Below, one piece after another: positions 32,989-41,489 of a stretch of DNA of 64,000 bases; within the stretch, counting starts at the first letter, position 1, and each line of letters starts with the position of its first letter. The DNA is from Psychrobacillus sp. FSL H8-0483 (GTDB taxonomy: Bacteria > Bacillota > Bacilli > Bacillales_A > Planococcaceae). The DNA is taken from NCBI RefSeq assembly GCF_038637725.1, contig NZ_CP152052.1, positions 2,091,501 through 2,155,500 of the forward strand, in the 5' to 3' direction. A program made the position numbers and the translations under genes. The notes under the pieces were generated by a model that had not been told where the DNA came from, did no database searches, and saw only the letters and a program-made list of their open reading frames with translations.

Positions 32989-34007
32989 GTTTCATTCTTA
33001 TGAAGAAGCTGCATTTTTTCATGTAATTGCTTTTTATTCCACTCGATTGTATCATTCGACACAAACGCGACTCTCTTCCGCTTTGGAATTTTCACTTGGC
33101 CACTCACTGCTCTCGTATACCCTTCAATCATTGTAGCAACTGCTAAGATGAGAAGTGCGAAACAGATAGCTGGAGCAAGCGGAAGCCACGGAACTCCTTG
33201 CAAATAACGAAACGACGAACCAAAAAGTCCAGCCCATTCATAGGCAATCGATTTCGGTGGATCCCCAAACATCGGGTCATAACTAACTTTCGTTCCTCCA
33301 ATAAATAATTGGAGAAGCCCTAAATGCGTAAACACGACCAACGTTTCCACTACCTGCTGACCGTATAAGACAAATAATTTCTCACGCATCATTGGAAATA
33401 GATGACGGGTAATAATTCGACGTCGACTAGCACCAAGCGTTCTCGAAGCTAAAATATATTCCTGATGATATAGTAAATTCGCTTCATTACCAATTAAAGA
33501 TGCAACAATAGGCACTGTAATAATCGCCATTAACACCACTTGAATAACAATGCGTTCCCAAACAGTCGTGGAGAACCCTTCCATTGGCTGCCATAAAACG
33601 GGATACAACATCAGATAGGCAAAAATAGTCATCGGTACATAATGAAGTGGATCAATGAAGCTATTAATCAATGAACGTTTCTTTTGCCAATACGTCCCTA
33701 TCGCAAATCCAAGTGGTACTGCAATAAACATACGAACTGCTGCAACACCCATTGCAGCTATAATCGTATACTTCGCACCGAGCATAATTTTTGCAAGCAT
33801 ATCATACCCGTACTGGTCGGTTCCAAATGGATGCATCCAACTTGGTGACAAAGGAGCTGCCTCTACTACACGACCATTTTCATACAGAAAATACGTTTGT
33901 TTCGGATCCGGTCCAAAAATCCATTCAAAAACAAAGCTTCCTATTAAAAAGAATGCTAGAATGATGAAGCCGAAAACAAAATAAGGTTGCCTCCAAACAG
34001 ATTTCAT
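32979..34007 (-). CDS. ABC transporter permease (OppC/DppC-like)
   Basis: The 342-aa protein has about six transmembrane helices, an N-terminal OppC-like start (QPYFVFGFIILAFFLIGSFV), HPFGTDQYGYDMLAKIMLGA as in DppC/OppC, and the coupling-helix EAA-type loop EYILASRTLGASRRRIITRH. The ATG at 34007 overlaps the stop of the partner permease (ATGA) and has GGGGAGGTGCTGTTGG before it, so the longer upstream frame is not used. Such permeases import peptides or nickel, but no ATPase or binding protein is encoded nearby. Confidence 0.85.
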   Translation of the reverse strand: MKSVWRQPYFVFGFIILAFFLIGSFVFEWIFGPDPKQTYFLYENGRVVEAAPLSPSWMHPFGTDQYGYDMLAKIMLGAKYTIIAAMGVAAVRMFIAVPLGFAIGTYWQKKRSLINSFIDPLHYVPMTIFAYLMLYPVLWQPMEGFSTTVWERIVIQVVLMAIITVPIVASLIGNEANLLYHQEYILASRTLGASRRRIITRHLFPMMREKLFVLYGQQVVETLVVFTHLGLLQLFIGGTKVSYDPMFGDPPKSIAYEWAGLFGSSFRYLQGVPWLPLAPAICFALLILAVATMIEGYTRAVSGQVKIPKRKRVAFVSNDTIEWNKKQLHEKMQLLHKNETKL

Positions 34008-34846
34008 CCAACAGCACCTCCCCGGTTCAACCGTCGTAGGAAGTACCACTCACCCAAGCTATACAATAAGAAGACAGGTAAGAAAAAACTACAAACAGTA
34101 ATTAAAAACGTCTCTCCTGACAAGTTACTACTTAAGTGAAACATAATACCAGGCATATTGAACATTCGTTCTAAGATGAATAGATTCGAAAGCATAAACC
34201 ACATTGTCTTTTTCGATTGAAAAAATATACTAATAATGGCATTTCGGAAAATATGTATGAGTAAAATAATCAACTTACTAAAACCAAGAGAATTGGCAAG
34301 TTCTACATACATCTTTCTTTCTTCTGCTTCAAACGTCAGCATGCTTAAACGATACAGCTGAATCATTGGCAAAATCATTAAACAAAAAACAGGCAGCAAA
34401 TAAATCTTTTCTCCACCGGTCACCGCAATCTTTGAAATGAAAATACCCGTATTTTTGTGAACCATAATTACGGTTAACTGCACAAGTAAAATAACTAAAA
34501 TATCTGGGAAGGATTCCAAAAAGAAAAAGAAGGTTTTAATTCGCTGTCTTGTTCGTTCTTTAAACAACATCGTCATAATCGTAAATAGAAGTGCCAAAAA
34601 AATCGCAACGATAAGTGCAAGAAACAATATTTCAAGTGAGTAAATGATATACGCTCCAATATGATTACCGTAATGTTGGTCGAGAAAATCCTCAACAGGA
34701 AATAAAACAAGTAAATGCTGTCCATATTCCTTCCACCAAAATTCTCCGTGCTGAAAACCAGTGATTAATATAGGCAAACCACTAATTAACAAAATACCGA
34801 CGAATGCGACAACTAATTGAAGCACCCAATTCAAAAATCCTTTCAC
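34004..34846 (-). CDS. ABC transporter permease (OppB-like, divergent)
   Basis: The 280-aa protein has about six transmembrane helices, including FLNWVLQLVVAFVGILLISG and LEILFLALIVAIFLALLFTI, and an EAA-type loop YVELANSLGFSKLIILLIHI. It is divergent from typical OppB and shorter. It starts with GTG after GGGGGATTTTTT. It is coupled to the OppC-like gene by a 4-bp overlap; together they make an orphan permease pair relying on an ATPase and receptor encoded elsewhere. Confidence 0.75.
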   Translation of the reverse strand: MKGFLNWVLQLVVAFVGILLISGLPILITGFQHGEFWWKEYGQHLLVLFPVEDFLDQHYGNHIGAYIIYSLEILFLALIVAIFLALLFTIMTMLFKERTRQRIKTFFFFLESFPDILVILLVQLTVIMVHKNTGIFISKIAVTGGEKIYLLPVFCLMILPMIQLYRLSMLTFEAEERKMYVELANSLGFSKLIILLIHIFRNAIISIFFQSKKTMWFMLSNLFILERMFNMPGIMFHLSSNLSGETFLITVCSFFLPVFLLYSLGEWYFLRRLNRGGAVG

Positions 34847-34982
34847 AAAAAATCCCCCTACTATCTAAAAATTAAGATGAAATTATCATAACATAGTAAT
34901 TCATGAAAAATATAGAATTTTTAGTAGATTCGAAAATTAGTGTGGAGTGAATTGGGGGTCTCCAAGCCATTATTATTGGTCG

Positions 34983-35011
34983 AAAAAAAGACAGGCTAAT
35001 TTCAGCCTGTC
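34983..35011 (-). terminator. Terminator of the riboflavin operon
   Basis: GACAGGCT (34990-34997) pairs with AGCCTGTC (35004-35011) over a 6-nt loop, and on the minus strand TTTTTTT follows. Confidence 0.85.
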
Positions 35012-35043
35012 CATAAACGTATACAAACTTATTTACTTTATTA

Positions 35044-35508
35044 TTAGAATAACTTATTCAAATTCGCCATTTCAATTGCAGATACCGCAGCATCATAGCC
35101 TTTGTTTCCTGATTTTGTACCAGAGCGTTCAATGGCTTGTTCAATTGTTTCCGTCGTTACAATGCCGAACATAACAGGAACACCAGTTGATAACCCTACA
35201 CTAGCAATACCTTTTGCTGCTTCGTTACATACATAATCATAGTGTGTAGTAGAGCCGCGAATAACGGTACCTAAACCAATAATAGCATCATATTTTTTGG
35301 ATTCTGCCATTTTTTTCGTCATAAAAGGTACTTCAAATACACCAGGTACCCATGCAACATCAATGTTTTCTTCGGATACGCCGTGGCGTTTCAAACCATC
35401 CATTGCACCGTCCAATAATTTACCTGTTAAAAACTCATTAAATCTTCCTACCACTACACCAATTTTTAAATCTGTTCCAATTAATTGCGCTTCAAATACT
35501 TTTCCCAT
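35044..35508 (-). CDS. ribH: 6,7-dimethyl-8-ribityllumazine synthase RibH
   Basis: The 154-aa protein condenses 5-amino-6-ribitylaminouracil with 3,4-dihydroxy-2-butanone 4-phosphate, the penultimate riboflavin step, in an icosahedral capsid. Motifs are [55 protein letters not shown] (with the catalytic His) and [31 protein letters not shown] precedes the ATG. It is the last gene of ribE-ribB-ribH. Confidence 0.96.
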   Translation of the reverse strand: MGKVFEAQLIGTDLKIGVVVGRFNEFLTGKLLDGAMDGLKRHGVSEENIDVAWVPGVFEVPFMTKKMAESKKYDAIIGLGTVIRGSTTHYDYVCNEAAKGIASVGLSTGVPVMFGIVTTETIEQAIERSGTKSGNKGYDAAVSAIEMANLNKLF

Positions 35509-35582
35509 TCTTCATCTCTCCTAAGTTTTAATTTGTTAACATCTATTATTCTTCAAAAAATGTCGTTCGAATAAGCGACGCA

Positions 35583-36203
35583 TTAGGCTTTAGTTGTTTG
35601 TTCTTGTTCATATCTATAGTTAACCAATGCTTCAATTGTCACAAACTTCAATCCATGAAATTCAGCAATTTTCTTTAATTCTGGAACTCTCGCCATTTCA
35701 CCGTTCTCACTCATTATTTCGCAAATGACACCAGCAGGTTGAACCCCGCAAATTTTTGCAAAATCAACTGCAGCCTCTGTATGACCTCGCCTTTCAAGTA
35801 CACCGTTATCCTTTGCAACAAGTGGGAATACATGACCAGGACGGCGAAAATCTGTACTTACTGATGCTGCATTTACCAGTTGTAAAGTCGTTTCTGAACG
35901 CTCAAATGCACTAATACCTGTTTCCGTCGTCTTATAATCCACACTTACCGTAAAGGCAGTTTGGTGATTGTCCGTATTATGAGCGACCATCGGATACAAG
36001 TCGAGACGATCCGCTATTTTTTTCGTAATAGGCGTGCAAATTAAACCACGACCATATGTAGCCATAAAGTTAATATTTTCTGGGGTTGCGGAATCAGCCA
36101 GTACCAGAAAATCCCCCTCATTTTCACGATTCTCATCATCTACCACGATAATGATCTTACCTCTTTTTAAATCTTCAATTGCTTCTTCAATTGTATTGAA
36201 CAT
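35583..36203 (-). CDS. ribB: 3,4-dihydroxy-2-butanone-4-phosphate synthase RibB, stand-alone
   Basis: The 206-aa protein contains a full RibB domain: [17 protein letters not shown] (metal-binding Glu pair), [53 protein letters not shown] and [14 protein letters not shown]. It makes the four-carbon unit from ribulose 5-phosphate. In Bacillus this domain is normally the N-terminal half of RibBA; here the protein stops right at the interdomain linker ([19 protein letters not shown]) and no GTP cyclohydrolase II domain follows. It starts 20 bp after ribE. Confidence 0.94.
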   Translation of the reverse strand: MFNTIEEAIEDLKRGKIIIVVDDENRENEGDFLVLADSATPENINFMATYGRGLICTPITKKIADRLDLYPMVAHNTDNHQTAFTVSVDYKTTETGISAFERSETTLQLVNAASVSTDFRRPGHVFPLVAKDNGVLERRGHTEAAVDFAKICGVQPAGVICEIMSENGEMARVPELKKIAEFHGLKFVTIEALVNYRYEQEQTTKA

Positions 36204-36223
36204 ACGTAAAACACCGCCTCTTA

Positions 36224-36862
36224 TTAAAATCCGTTTTGTCTTAAAAAATCCATTGAAATCGATGAATTCTCTTGTTTTCGCTCTAGTTGGTTAATAACAT
36301 ACTTGCCAAGTAAATCATTTTCAATGTTCACCGTATCATGCTCTCTTTTGATCCCTAAAATGGTCTCGCTGAATGTAACTGGAATGAGTGAAACAGTCAG
36401 TTGCGTAGGTTGAACATCAAAAATAGTTAAACTAATACCATCAATCGCGACCGAACCTTTTAGCATACAGTATTTACTTAGTTCTTTACTGACACCAATA
36501 TCCACGTATACCGCGTTTTCTAGTTTTCTTTTTCTCAAAATTACACCCGTTCCATCCACATGGCCCGAAACAAAATGACCGCCAAATCGTCCATTTGCTG
36601 GCATTGCACGTTCCAAATTAACAACATGTCCTATTTGCAAGGATCGAATATTTGTAGCCTTTACCGTTTCTGGCATGACATCAACGGTGAATAGGTTATT
36701 CGAAAATGATATAACGGTTAAACAAACACCATTAACTGCAATACTGTCTCCCAAATGGATGTCTTCTACAATCTTTTTGGATTCTAATGTTAACTGCATG
36801 CTATTTGCTCCGCTTTTCATTGCTTTAACCTTGCCTAAATCTTCTACAATTCCTGTGAACAT
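36224..36862 (-). CDS. ribE: Riboflavin synthase alpha subunit RibE
   Basis: The 212-aa protein has two tandem lumazine-binding domains: [36 protein letters not shown], then [20 protein letters not shown] and [15 protein letters not shown]. It dismutates two lumazines to riboflavin and the RibD-family product's successor substrate. The ATG at 36862 follows GAGGTGATGCAA; the few in-frame codons upstream are not needed. It is the first gene of the operon, directly behind two FMN riboswitches. Confidence 0.95.
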   Translation of the reverse strand: MFTGIVEDLGKVKAMKSGANSMQLTLESKKIVEDIHLGDSIAVNGVCLTVISFSNNLFTVDVMPETVKATNIRSLQIGHVVNLERAMPANGRFGGHFVSGHVDGTGVILRKRKLENAVYVDIGVSKELSKYCMLKGSVAIDGISLTIFDVQPTQLTVSLIPVTFSETILGIKREHDTVNIENDLLGKYVINQLERKQENSSISMDFLRQNGF

Positions 36863-36977
36863 TTGCATCACCTCGTTTCGCATTCAATTAGATTTCAAGT
36901 ATTCCTTCTTCATTCAGTAGTTTTGAAACTCACCAACTTCAAAAGAATGAACTACTTGAAATTCATTCGGGTTTACT

Positions 36978-37012
36978 CAAAAATAAAACCCCTTAGAGAA
37001 TAATCTAAGGGG
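36978..37012 (-). terminator. Riboswitch-controlled terminator, proximal unit
   Basis: CCCCTTAGA (36989-36997) pairs with TCTAAGGGG (37004-37012) over a 6-nt loop; on the minus strand TTTTATTTTT follows. It lies between the proximal FMN aptamer and ribE, as the off-state terminator. Confidence 0.85.
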
Positions 37013-37095
37013 TGGTTAGGAAATCTATGTTGGAAGCATCGACAAATAAACCTTTTGAAGTGTATTTTCTCCACAAGGAAATAAGCTTGCTCGCA

Positions 37096-37221
37096 CATCC
37101 TTCTCCCATCCAGACTATACTGTCGGCTTTGGATTTACACCAAATCCTGCCTTATAAAAGGCTCACGGGCTTAGAATTTCTTCATCACCGTCGATTGGAA
37201 ATTTCACCCGACCCCGAAGGA
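37096..37221 (-). ncRNA. FMN riboswitch (RFN element), proximal copy
   Basis: The minus-strand RNA carries the RFN core: CCTTCGGGGTCGGGTGAAAT at the 5' end, then CGACGGTGATGAAG, AAGCCCGTGAGCC, GGATTTGGTGTAAATCC, AAGCCGACAGTATAGTCTGG and GGGAGAAGGATG. FMN binding should favour the downstream terminator at 36978-37012 and shut off ribE-ribB-ribH. Confidence 0.96.
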
Positions 37222-37252
37222 GTGCTCATATGAAATTTTGTTCGGTTTTACT

Positions 37253-37289
37253 CAAAAATAAAACCCCATAGATAATGTTCTCTACGGGG
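37253..37289 (-). terminator. Riboswitch-controlled terminator, distal unit
   Basis: CCCCATAGA (37264-37272) pairs with TCTACGGGG (37281-37289); the mismatch at DNA level is a G-U pair in the minus-strand RNA. TTTTATTTTT follows, as in the proximal unit. Confidence 0.8.
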
Positions 37290-37371
37290 GATCTGGAAAT
37301 TATGTATGAAGCATCGACAAATAAACCTTTTGGAGTGTATTTTTCTCCATAAGGAAATAAGCTTACTCGTA

Positions 37372-37497
37372 CATCCTTCTCCCATCCAGACTATACTGTC
37401 GGCTTTGGATTTACACCAAATCCTGCCTTAAAAAAGGCTCACGGGCTTAGAATTTCTTCATCACCGTCGATTGGGAATTTCACCCGACCCCGAAGGA
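37372..37497 (-). ncRNA. FMN riboswitch (RFN element), distal copy
   Basis: This aptamer is almost identical to the proximal copy: I count two base differences across about 126 nt, and it lies 276 bp further upstream. It has its own terminator at 37253-37289, so the leader contains two complete aptamer-terminator units in series. Confidence 0.96.
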
Positions 37498-37903
37498 CTA
37501 TTCATCTATAAAATTTAATATAGCACTTTTATGATAAAAAATCATCTCTAAAGTATTAAAATGCATAAAAACTATTAATCAATCATTTTTTTCTCATGAA
37601 TTCTCTCAAATGGAATGTTTAGCTCACGTATTTTTTGATCTATTCGAATGCTTATTCCCTCTATTAATTGGCCATTTTTCTTGAGCTACAATTCCTTCCC
37701 ATCTGAAAAATAAAATACATAAAAACGCTGGACATCCTCATTTTCTAAGCATCAAAATAATGAATACTATCAATGTCTACCCAAGAATAGCTATCGAAGA
37801 ATTTTACTTATTTTAATGTGTCAGAAGGTAATAATTTTTTTATGGAGAATAAATAAAAGATGGCTGTTTTTCTATAGCCGATATTTTAGGAAGGGGTGAC
37901 GTT
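37498..37903. other. Intergenic region upstream of the riboflavin leader
   Basis: Apart from the presumed rib promoter just above 37500 (AT-rich; a minus-strand TATATT is present, but no convincing -35), I see nothing that I can name in these 400 bp. Confidence 0.4.
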
Positions 37904-37957
37904 TTGAAAAATAGAGAATGTCAAATTAACATGCTGATGAGAGGGTTTATCTCTTAA
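37904..37957 (+). CDS. Possible 17-aa leader peptide before the phosphotransferase gene
   Basis: AAGGGGTGACGTT precedes a TTG that opens a short frame, MKNRECQINMLMRGFIS, ending 44 bp before the downstream ATG. Its 3' part contains TGAGAGG (37938-37944), complementary to CCTCTCA (37970-37976), which can alternatively pair with the downstream ribosome-binding site GGGAGG (37985-37990). The layout resembles translational attenuation, but the stems are short. Confidence 0.35.
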   Translation: MKNRECQINMLMRGFIS

Positions 37958-38001
37958 TGGGGGTTTATTCCTCTCAAAGGTAATGGGAGGAAAAATAAAA
38001 G

Positions 38002-38991
38002 ATGATGAATTTAGGAATCATGGTAAGAGGATTATCTGCCAACACTGTTGCCCAGAAACTTATTCAATTTTGGGAACATGACGCGGGTACTTTAAAAGTT
38101 TGGCGCGCAAGTTCAAACTTTGTGTATGCTTTTGAACATAATCAAGTTCCATACTTTTTACGATTTAGTTTTGAACAAGATAATTCCATTGAACAAATAA
38201 AAGCCGAGCTAGAGTTCATGCACTATTTACAGTCCAACAAATTTCCATGTGTATCACCAATTCCCTCCATAAGTGGTGAACTAATCGAAACAATAGAGAC
38301 TCAACACGGGACATATATTGCGGTAGTCTTTAGTGCTGCAAACGGAACCAATCTAGACTCCGAAACAATCACCGAAAATCAGATGGAGGAATGGGGAAAA
38401 TCCCTTGCATCTCTTCATTGTTTGTCTAGGAATTTCGAGCCTGTATCTGAAAGAAGAAAGAGTTGGTTGGACAAAGTAGAGTTTATGGAAAACGTGTTTC
38501 AAAAGCACCCGCAGGAACAAGAAGCACTTCAGGAACTAAGTACGGTGAGTTCCTGGCTTCAATCATTACCTACTACAAGTGACGTACATGGTTTAATACA
38601 TTACGATTTTGAATTGGATAATATGTTTTATAAAGAGAATGAGGATCATAGTTTCATTATCATCGACTTTGACGATGCCATGTATCATTGGTATGCACTA
38701 GATATTGTTTCGGCTCTTGATGATTTTATTGATAATGACAATCTCCATTCAGATTTATTGGTTCAGTCTTTTTTGAACGGGTATGGCTCTGTATCTGCTA
38801 TAGAAAACGATGTAGTGAATCAGTTTAAACAGTTTCAAAGATACGCAAAACTATATAAGTTTGCGAGATTGTTATCGTCATTAGATTATGGGGAAATTAA
38901 TGAAAAGCCACCTTGGCTGGATGAATTAAGGGGAAAATTAATTCGTGTCTCAGATGAATTGAGAAAAAGCTTTCAAAAATCGATAAACTAA
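38002..38991 (+). CDS. Aminoglycoside phosphotransferase (APH)-fold kinase
   Basis: The 329-aa protein has the APH/choline kinase fold: nucleotide loop WRASSNFVYAFEHNQVPYFL, Brenner-type catalytic loop LIHYDFELDNMFY (HxDxxxxN) and metal-binding IIIDFDDAMYHW. Family members phosphorylate antibiotics, choline, homoserine or other small hydroxyl compounds; the sequence is closer to uncharacterised Bacillus kinases than to a known resistance enzyme, so resistance should not be assumed. GGGAGG lies 11 bases before the first of two ATGs. A terminator follows at 39193. Confidence 0.82.
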   Translation: MMNLGIMVRGLSANTVAQKLIQFWEHDAGTLKVWRASSNFVYAFEHNQVPYFLRFSFEQDNSIEQIKAELEFMHYLQSNKFPCVSPIPSISGELIETIETQHGTYIAVVFSAANGTNLDSETITENQMEEWGKSLASLHCLSRNFEPVSERRKSWLDKVEFMENVFQKHPQEQEALQELSTVSSWLQSLPTTSDVHGLIHYDFELDNMFYKENEDHSFIIIDFDDAMYHWYALDIVSALDDFIDNDNLHSDLLVQSFLNGYGSVSAIENDVVNQFKQFQRYAKLYKFARLLSSLDYGEINEKPPWLDELRGKLIRVSDELRKSFQKSIN

Positions 38992-39039
38992 AAACCTCTG
39001 ATCGCTGACATTTATAAATAGAAAGGATTGTACTATTTA

Positions 39040-39165
39040 ATTCAAAGAACAACAACTATGAATTAGATGATAAGAAATTATATAGATTAAGATGCAGATA
39101 AAATTGCAGAATTTGATTTCTTGTCCATGCTTGCATATCAATACAACAAAGACTACTTTTATTAA
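39040..39165 (+). pseudogene. Possible fragment of a decayed small gene
   Basis: A frame reads YELDDKKLYRLR, and after a shift the next reads DADKIAEFDFLSMLAYQYNK then DYFY before a stop. The composition looks protein-like but has no start or ribosome-binding site. The family was not recognised. Confidence 0.2.
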
Positions 39166-39192
39166 ACATCATGCAGTTATCCATTAAACATA

Positions 39193-39239
39193 AAAGAGTT
39201 ATCTCAAAGTCTTTTCAAAGACAATGTAGATAACTCTTT
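39193..39239 (+). terminator. Terminator between the phosphotransferase and pirin genes
   Basis: AAAGAGTTATCT (39193-39204) pairs with AGATAACTCTTT (39228-39239), with an inner GTCTT/AAGAC hairpin. It ends with a short T stretch. Confidence 0.65.
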
Positions 39240-39281
39240 CTATTCATTCGTAAAGTGAAACTTTATATTGCGCCGAAAACT

Positions 39282-40133
39282 TTATTGGTTTTGTGTAATA
39301 AATTTGCCGTTTCTATAATCCGCATAAGCTTGCGTTATTTCTTCTTCTGTATTCATAACAAATGGACCTCTTGCAACTACCGGCTCCATCAAGGGCTCAC
39401 CAGCAAATAATACTAAACGCAATTTTTCATTTGCAGTAACGTTTATACTACTCATGTCTGATTCATCGGCAGCTTCTAACCACAACGCTTGCCCTTTTTT
39501 AGCTTCCACTTTATTTTCCCCAAAAGTACCGCTACCTTCTAAAACATAAATAAAACCGTTGTAACTCCCTGGTAAGTCTTGACTGATTGAAAATCCACTT
39601 TCTACTACCATTTCTACAAATGTGATTGGCACATAATTGAGTGTATTAGACACAACATCCCCGGAAGAACCAGAATATACTCGTATCAAAGCACCTTCCT
39701 CTTGACGAACAGGCCTATCTTTTGCATGCATGTTTTGATAACGTGGCGCAGTCATTTTATCCTTACGCGGTAGGTTCACCCAAAGTTGAAGAAGATGGAC
39801 CATTTCCCCATCATCTGGTGATTCATTATGAACAACACCTCTTCCAGCAGTCATCCATTGCAAATCTCCTTTTTGCAATTTACCACCCCCACCAGTCGCG
39901 CTATCATAATGATTTATTGTCCCATCGATAACGAATGTCACCGTCTCCATACCACGGTGTGGGTGTACGTCGAATGCCCCTTTTTCAAATTTATCTTCCA
40001 TTAATAATAAGAAGGGATCGAAATCTTCCCAGTATCCAGGTTCCAGAACTGCTCCCGCACTATGAATATTACTAACTTTTAGTTCGTTTACTGTCCAAAC
40101 TTTTTGTATGTCACGAGGTTTCACATTATTCAT
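39282..40133 (-). CDS. Pirin family bicupin protein
   Basis: The 283-aa protein has the pirin metal site: His57 and His59 (FDVHPHRGMETVTFVIDG), His102 and Glu104 (GRGVVHNESP). The C-terminal cupin follows (GSYNGFIYVLEGSGTFGENK). Some pirins act as quercetin dioxygenases, others as transcription cofactors; which applies here is open. AAAGGAGGAATAGAGTAAGC precedes the ATG. A 20-bp palindrome fills the spacer of its predicted promoter, pointing to control by a local repressor. Confidence 0.92.
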   Translation of the reverse strand: MNNVKPRDIQKVWTVNELKVSNIHSAGAVLEPGYWEDFDPFLLLMEDKFEKGAFDVHPHRGMETVTFVIDGTINHYDSATGGGGKLQKGDLQWMTAGRGVVHNESPDDGEMVHLLQLWVNLPRKDKMTAPRYQNMHAKDRPVRQEEGALIRVYSGSSGDVVSNTLNYVPITFVEMVVESGFSISQDLPGSYNGFIYVLEGSGTFGENKVEAKKGQALWLEAADESDMSSINVTANEKLRLVLFAGEPLMEPVVARGPFVMNTEEEITQAYADYRNGKFITQNQ

Positions 40134-40212
40134 GCTTACTCTATTCCTCCTTTATTATGTTACTGTCATTATAATTTATAAGCAGTAATTTCAATAGTAC
40201 GCACTTTAAAGT

Positions 40213-40241
40213 ATTATAGTATACAAAAGTATACTAACTAA
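40213..40241 (-). promoter_or_regulatory. Pirin gene promoter with palindromic operator in the spacer
   Basis: On the minus strand TTAGTT-N17-TATAAT (40236-40241 and 40213-40218). The palindrome TAGTATAC-AAAA-GTATACTA (40217-40236) occupies the spacer, so a bound dimer would block polymerase. HxlR- or MarR-type regulators commonly control such genes; the cognate protein is not encoded next to it. Confidence 0.5.
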
Positions 40242-40265
40242 CTGAACAACGCTAAGCTATCCATA

Positions 40266-41489
40266 TTAGGATGTAATATCATTATGAATAGGAGAGTCAT
40301 CCATAAACCGAAAATAAGGAAGCAGAATCCCTATTATAGAGACAGTACAAATAATGGAGCCAATTAAAAAGTAGAGTGGACGTATTCCCCACTGCTCACT
40401 TAAAATACCTCCAGCAAGTACTCCTAATGGCATTGTCCCTCTAATAATAAAAAGACGGACTGATGCTACTTTACCCATCATGTCATTTGGAACTGATTGC
40501 TGAAAAATGGTAATATTATGGACTCCAAAGAACGCCATAGCTATTCCTGCAACAGCCTCTGTAGTAATTGCAAAAATGATACTATCGTTAAAACCTAGTG
40601 AGATAAATGTCAGTCCTCCAATTACTAATGCCCCTAACATTAATACTCTACGACTCTTATAATTTATTTTACCTACTAATATGGATCCAATTACATACCC
40701 TAACGGAAAGCTTGCCATAAAGTATCCATATTCGGCATAACTTCCTGATAATTCCTGCGTAATATAAGGTAAAGTAACGACCATCGTCACCCCTACTCCA
40801 AACTGAACAAAAGCCAAAAAAATTCCTAACCAAACAATAGGCCGTTCGCTGAAAAAGTAAAATATTCCTTCCTTGAATTGTTCCAGCCAAGATTTTCGGA
40901 CACTTTGAGAGACCTTTTTCTCTTGTACAAAAAGTAAAAGTGCACCACTAGTCATAAGTGTGATACATACAAAAATCAGTGTAGGGATGACACCTGAATA
41001 CTCAATAACGACTCCACCTAAAATTGGTGCTAGGAAAGTCATTAGTCTCACCGTTCCGTCTATATACGCATTAGCTGTAGCCAATTGGTCGCTCGGAACA
41101 ATTGTAGGTGTGATTGCTTGATTGGCAGGTGTATAAATAGGTGTTATTAATCCCACTGCAATTTGAACCGCATAAATATGCCAAACTTCAAGATTTCCTG
41201 TAGCGAGTGAAACAAGTGGTATAAGGAATATGAAACCACGAGCCCATTGCGAAAATACCATAATCCACTTTCGACTCCATTTATCGATAAAAGGACCAAT
41301 AAATAATTGCAAAATGAGAGAAGGGATAAAATATAATAACCACATACTTCCTAGTGCCATCGTAGAATTAGTCAGTTGATAAATAAGAATAGAGTTGCAA
41401 AAAGTACCAAAAGCACCACCTAATTCAGAAATGACATTCCCAATCCATACAGTAAGAAACGGACGATTTTTTAATAAGTTTTCACTCAT
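40266..41489 (-). CDS. Major facilitator superfamily transporter
   Basis: The 407-aa protein has 12 predicted membrane helices and begins NRPFLTVWIGNVISELGGAF, like the MFS_3/enterobactin-type exporter group; the loop 2-3 motif is FIGPFIDKWSRKWIM. It overlaps the ArsR-type regulator gene by ATGA, so the two are co-translated, which suggests an exporter regulated by its own substrate. The substrate is unknown. Confidence 0.85.
   Translation of the reverse strand: MSENLLKNRPFLTVWIGNVISELGGAFGTFCNSILIYQLTNSTMALGSMWLLYFIPSLILQLFIGPFIDKWSRKWIMVFSQWARGFIFLIPLVSLATGNLEVWHIYAVQIAVGLITPIYTPANQAITPTIVPSDQLATANAYIDGTVRLMTFLAPILGGVVIEYSGVIPTLIFVCITLMTSGALLLFVQEKKVSQSVRKSWLEQFKEGIFYFFSERPIVWLGIFLAFVQFGVGVTMVVTLPYITQELSGSYAEYGYFMASFPLGYVIGSILVGKINYKSRRVLMLGALVIGGLTFISLGFNDSIIFAITTEAVAGIAMAFFGVHNITIFQQSVPNDMMGKVASVRLFIIRGTMPLGVLAGGILSEQWGIRPLYFLIGSIICTVSIIGILLPYFRFMDDSPIHNDITS

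Noticed and set aside
37012-37233. A 73-codon plus-strand frame across the proximal FMN riboswitch
   Set aside because: It is antisense to a highly structured RNA element and its sequence is dictated by the aptamer.
38002-38991. Calling the APH-fold gene an antibiotic resistance gene
   Set aside because: The fold is shared by many metabolic kinases and no resistance-specific signature could be recognised.
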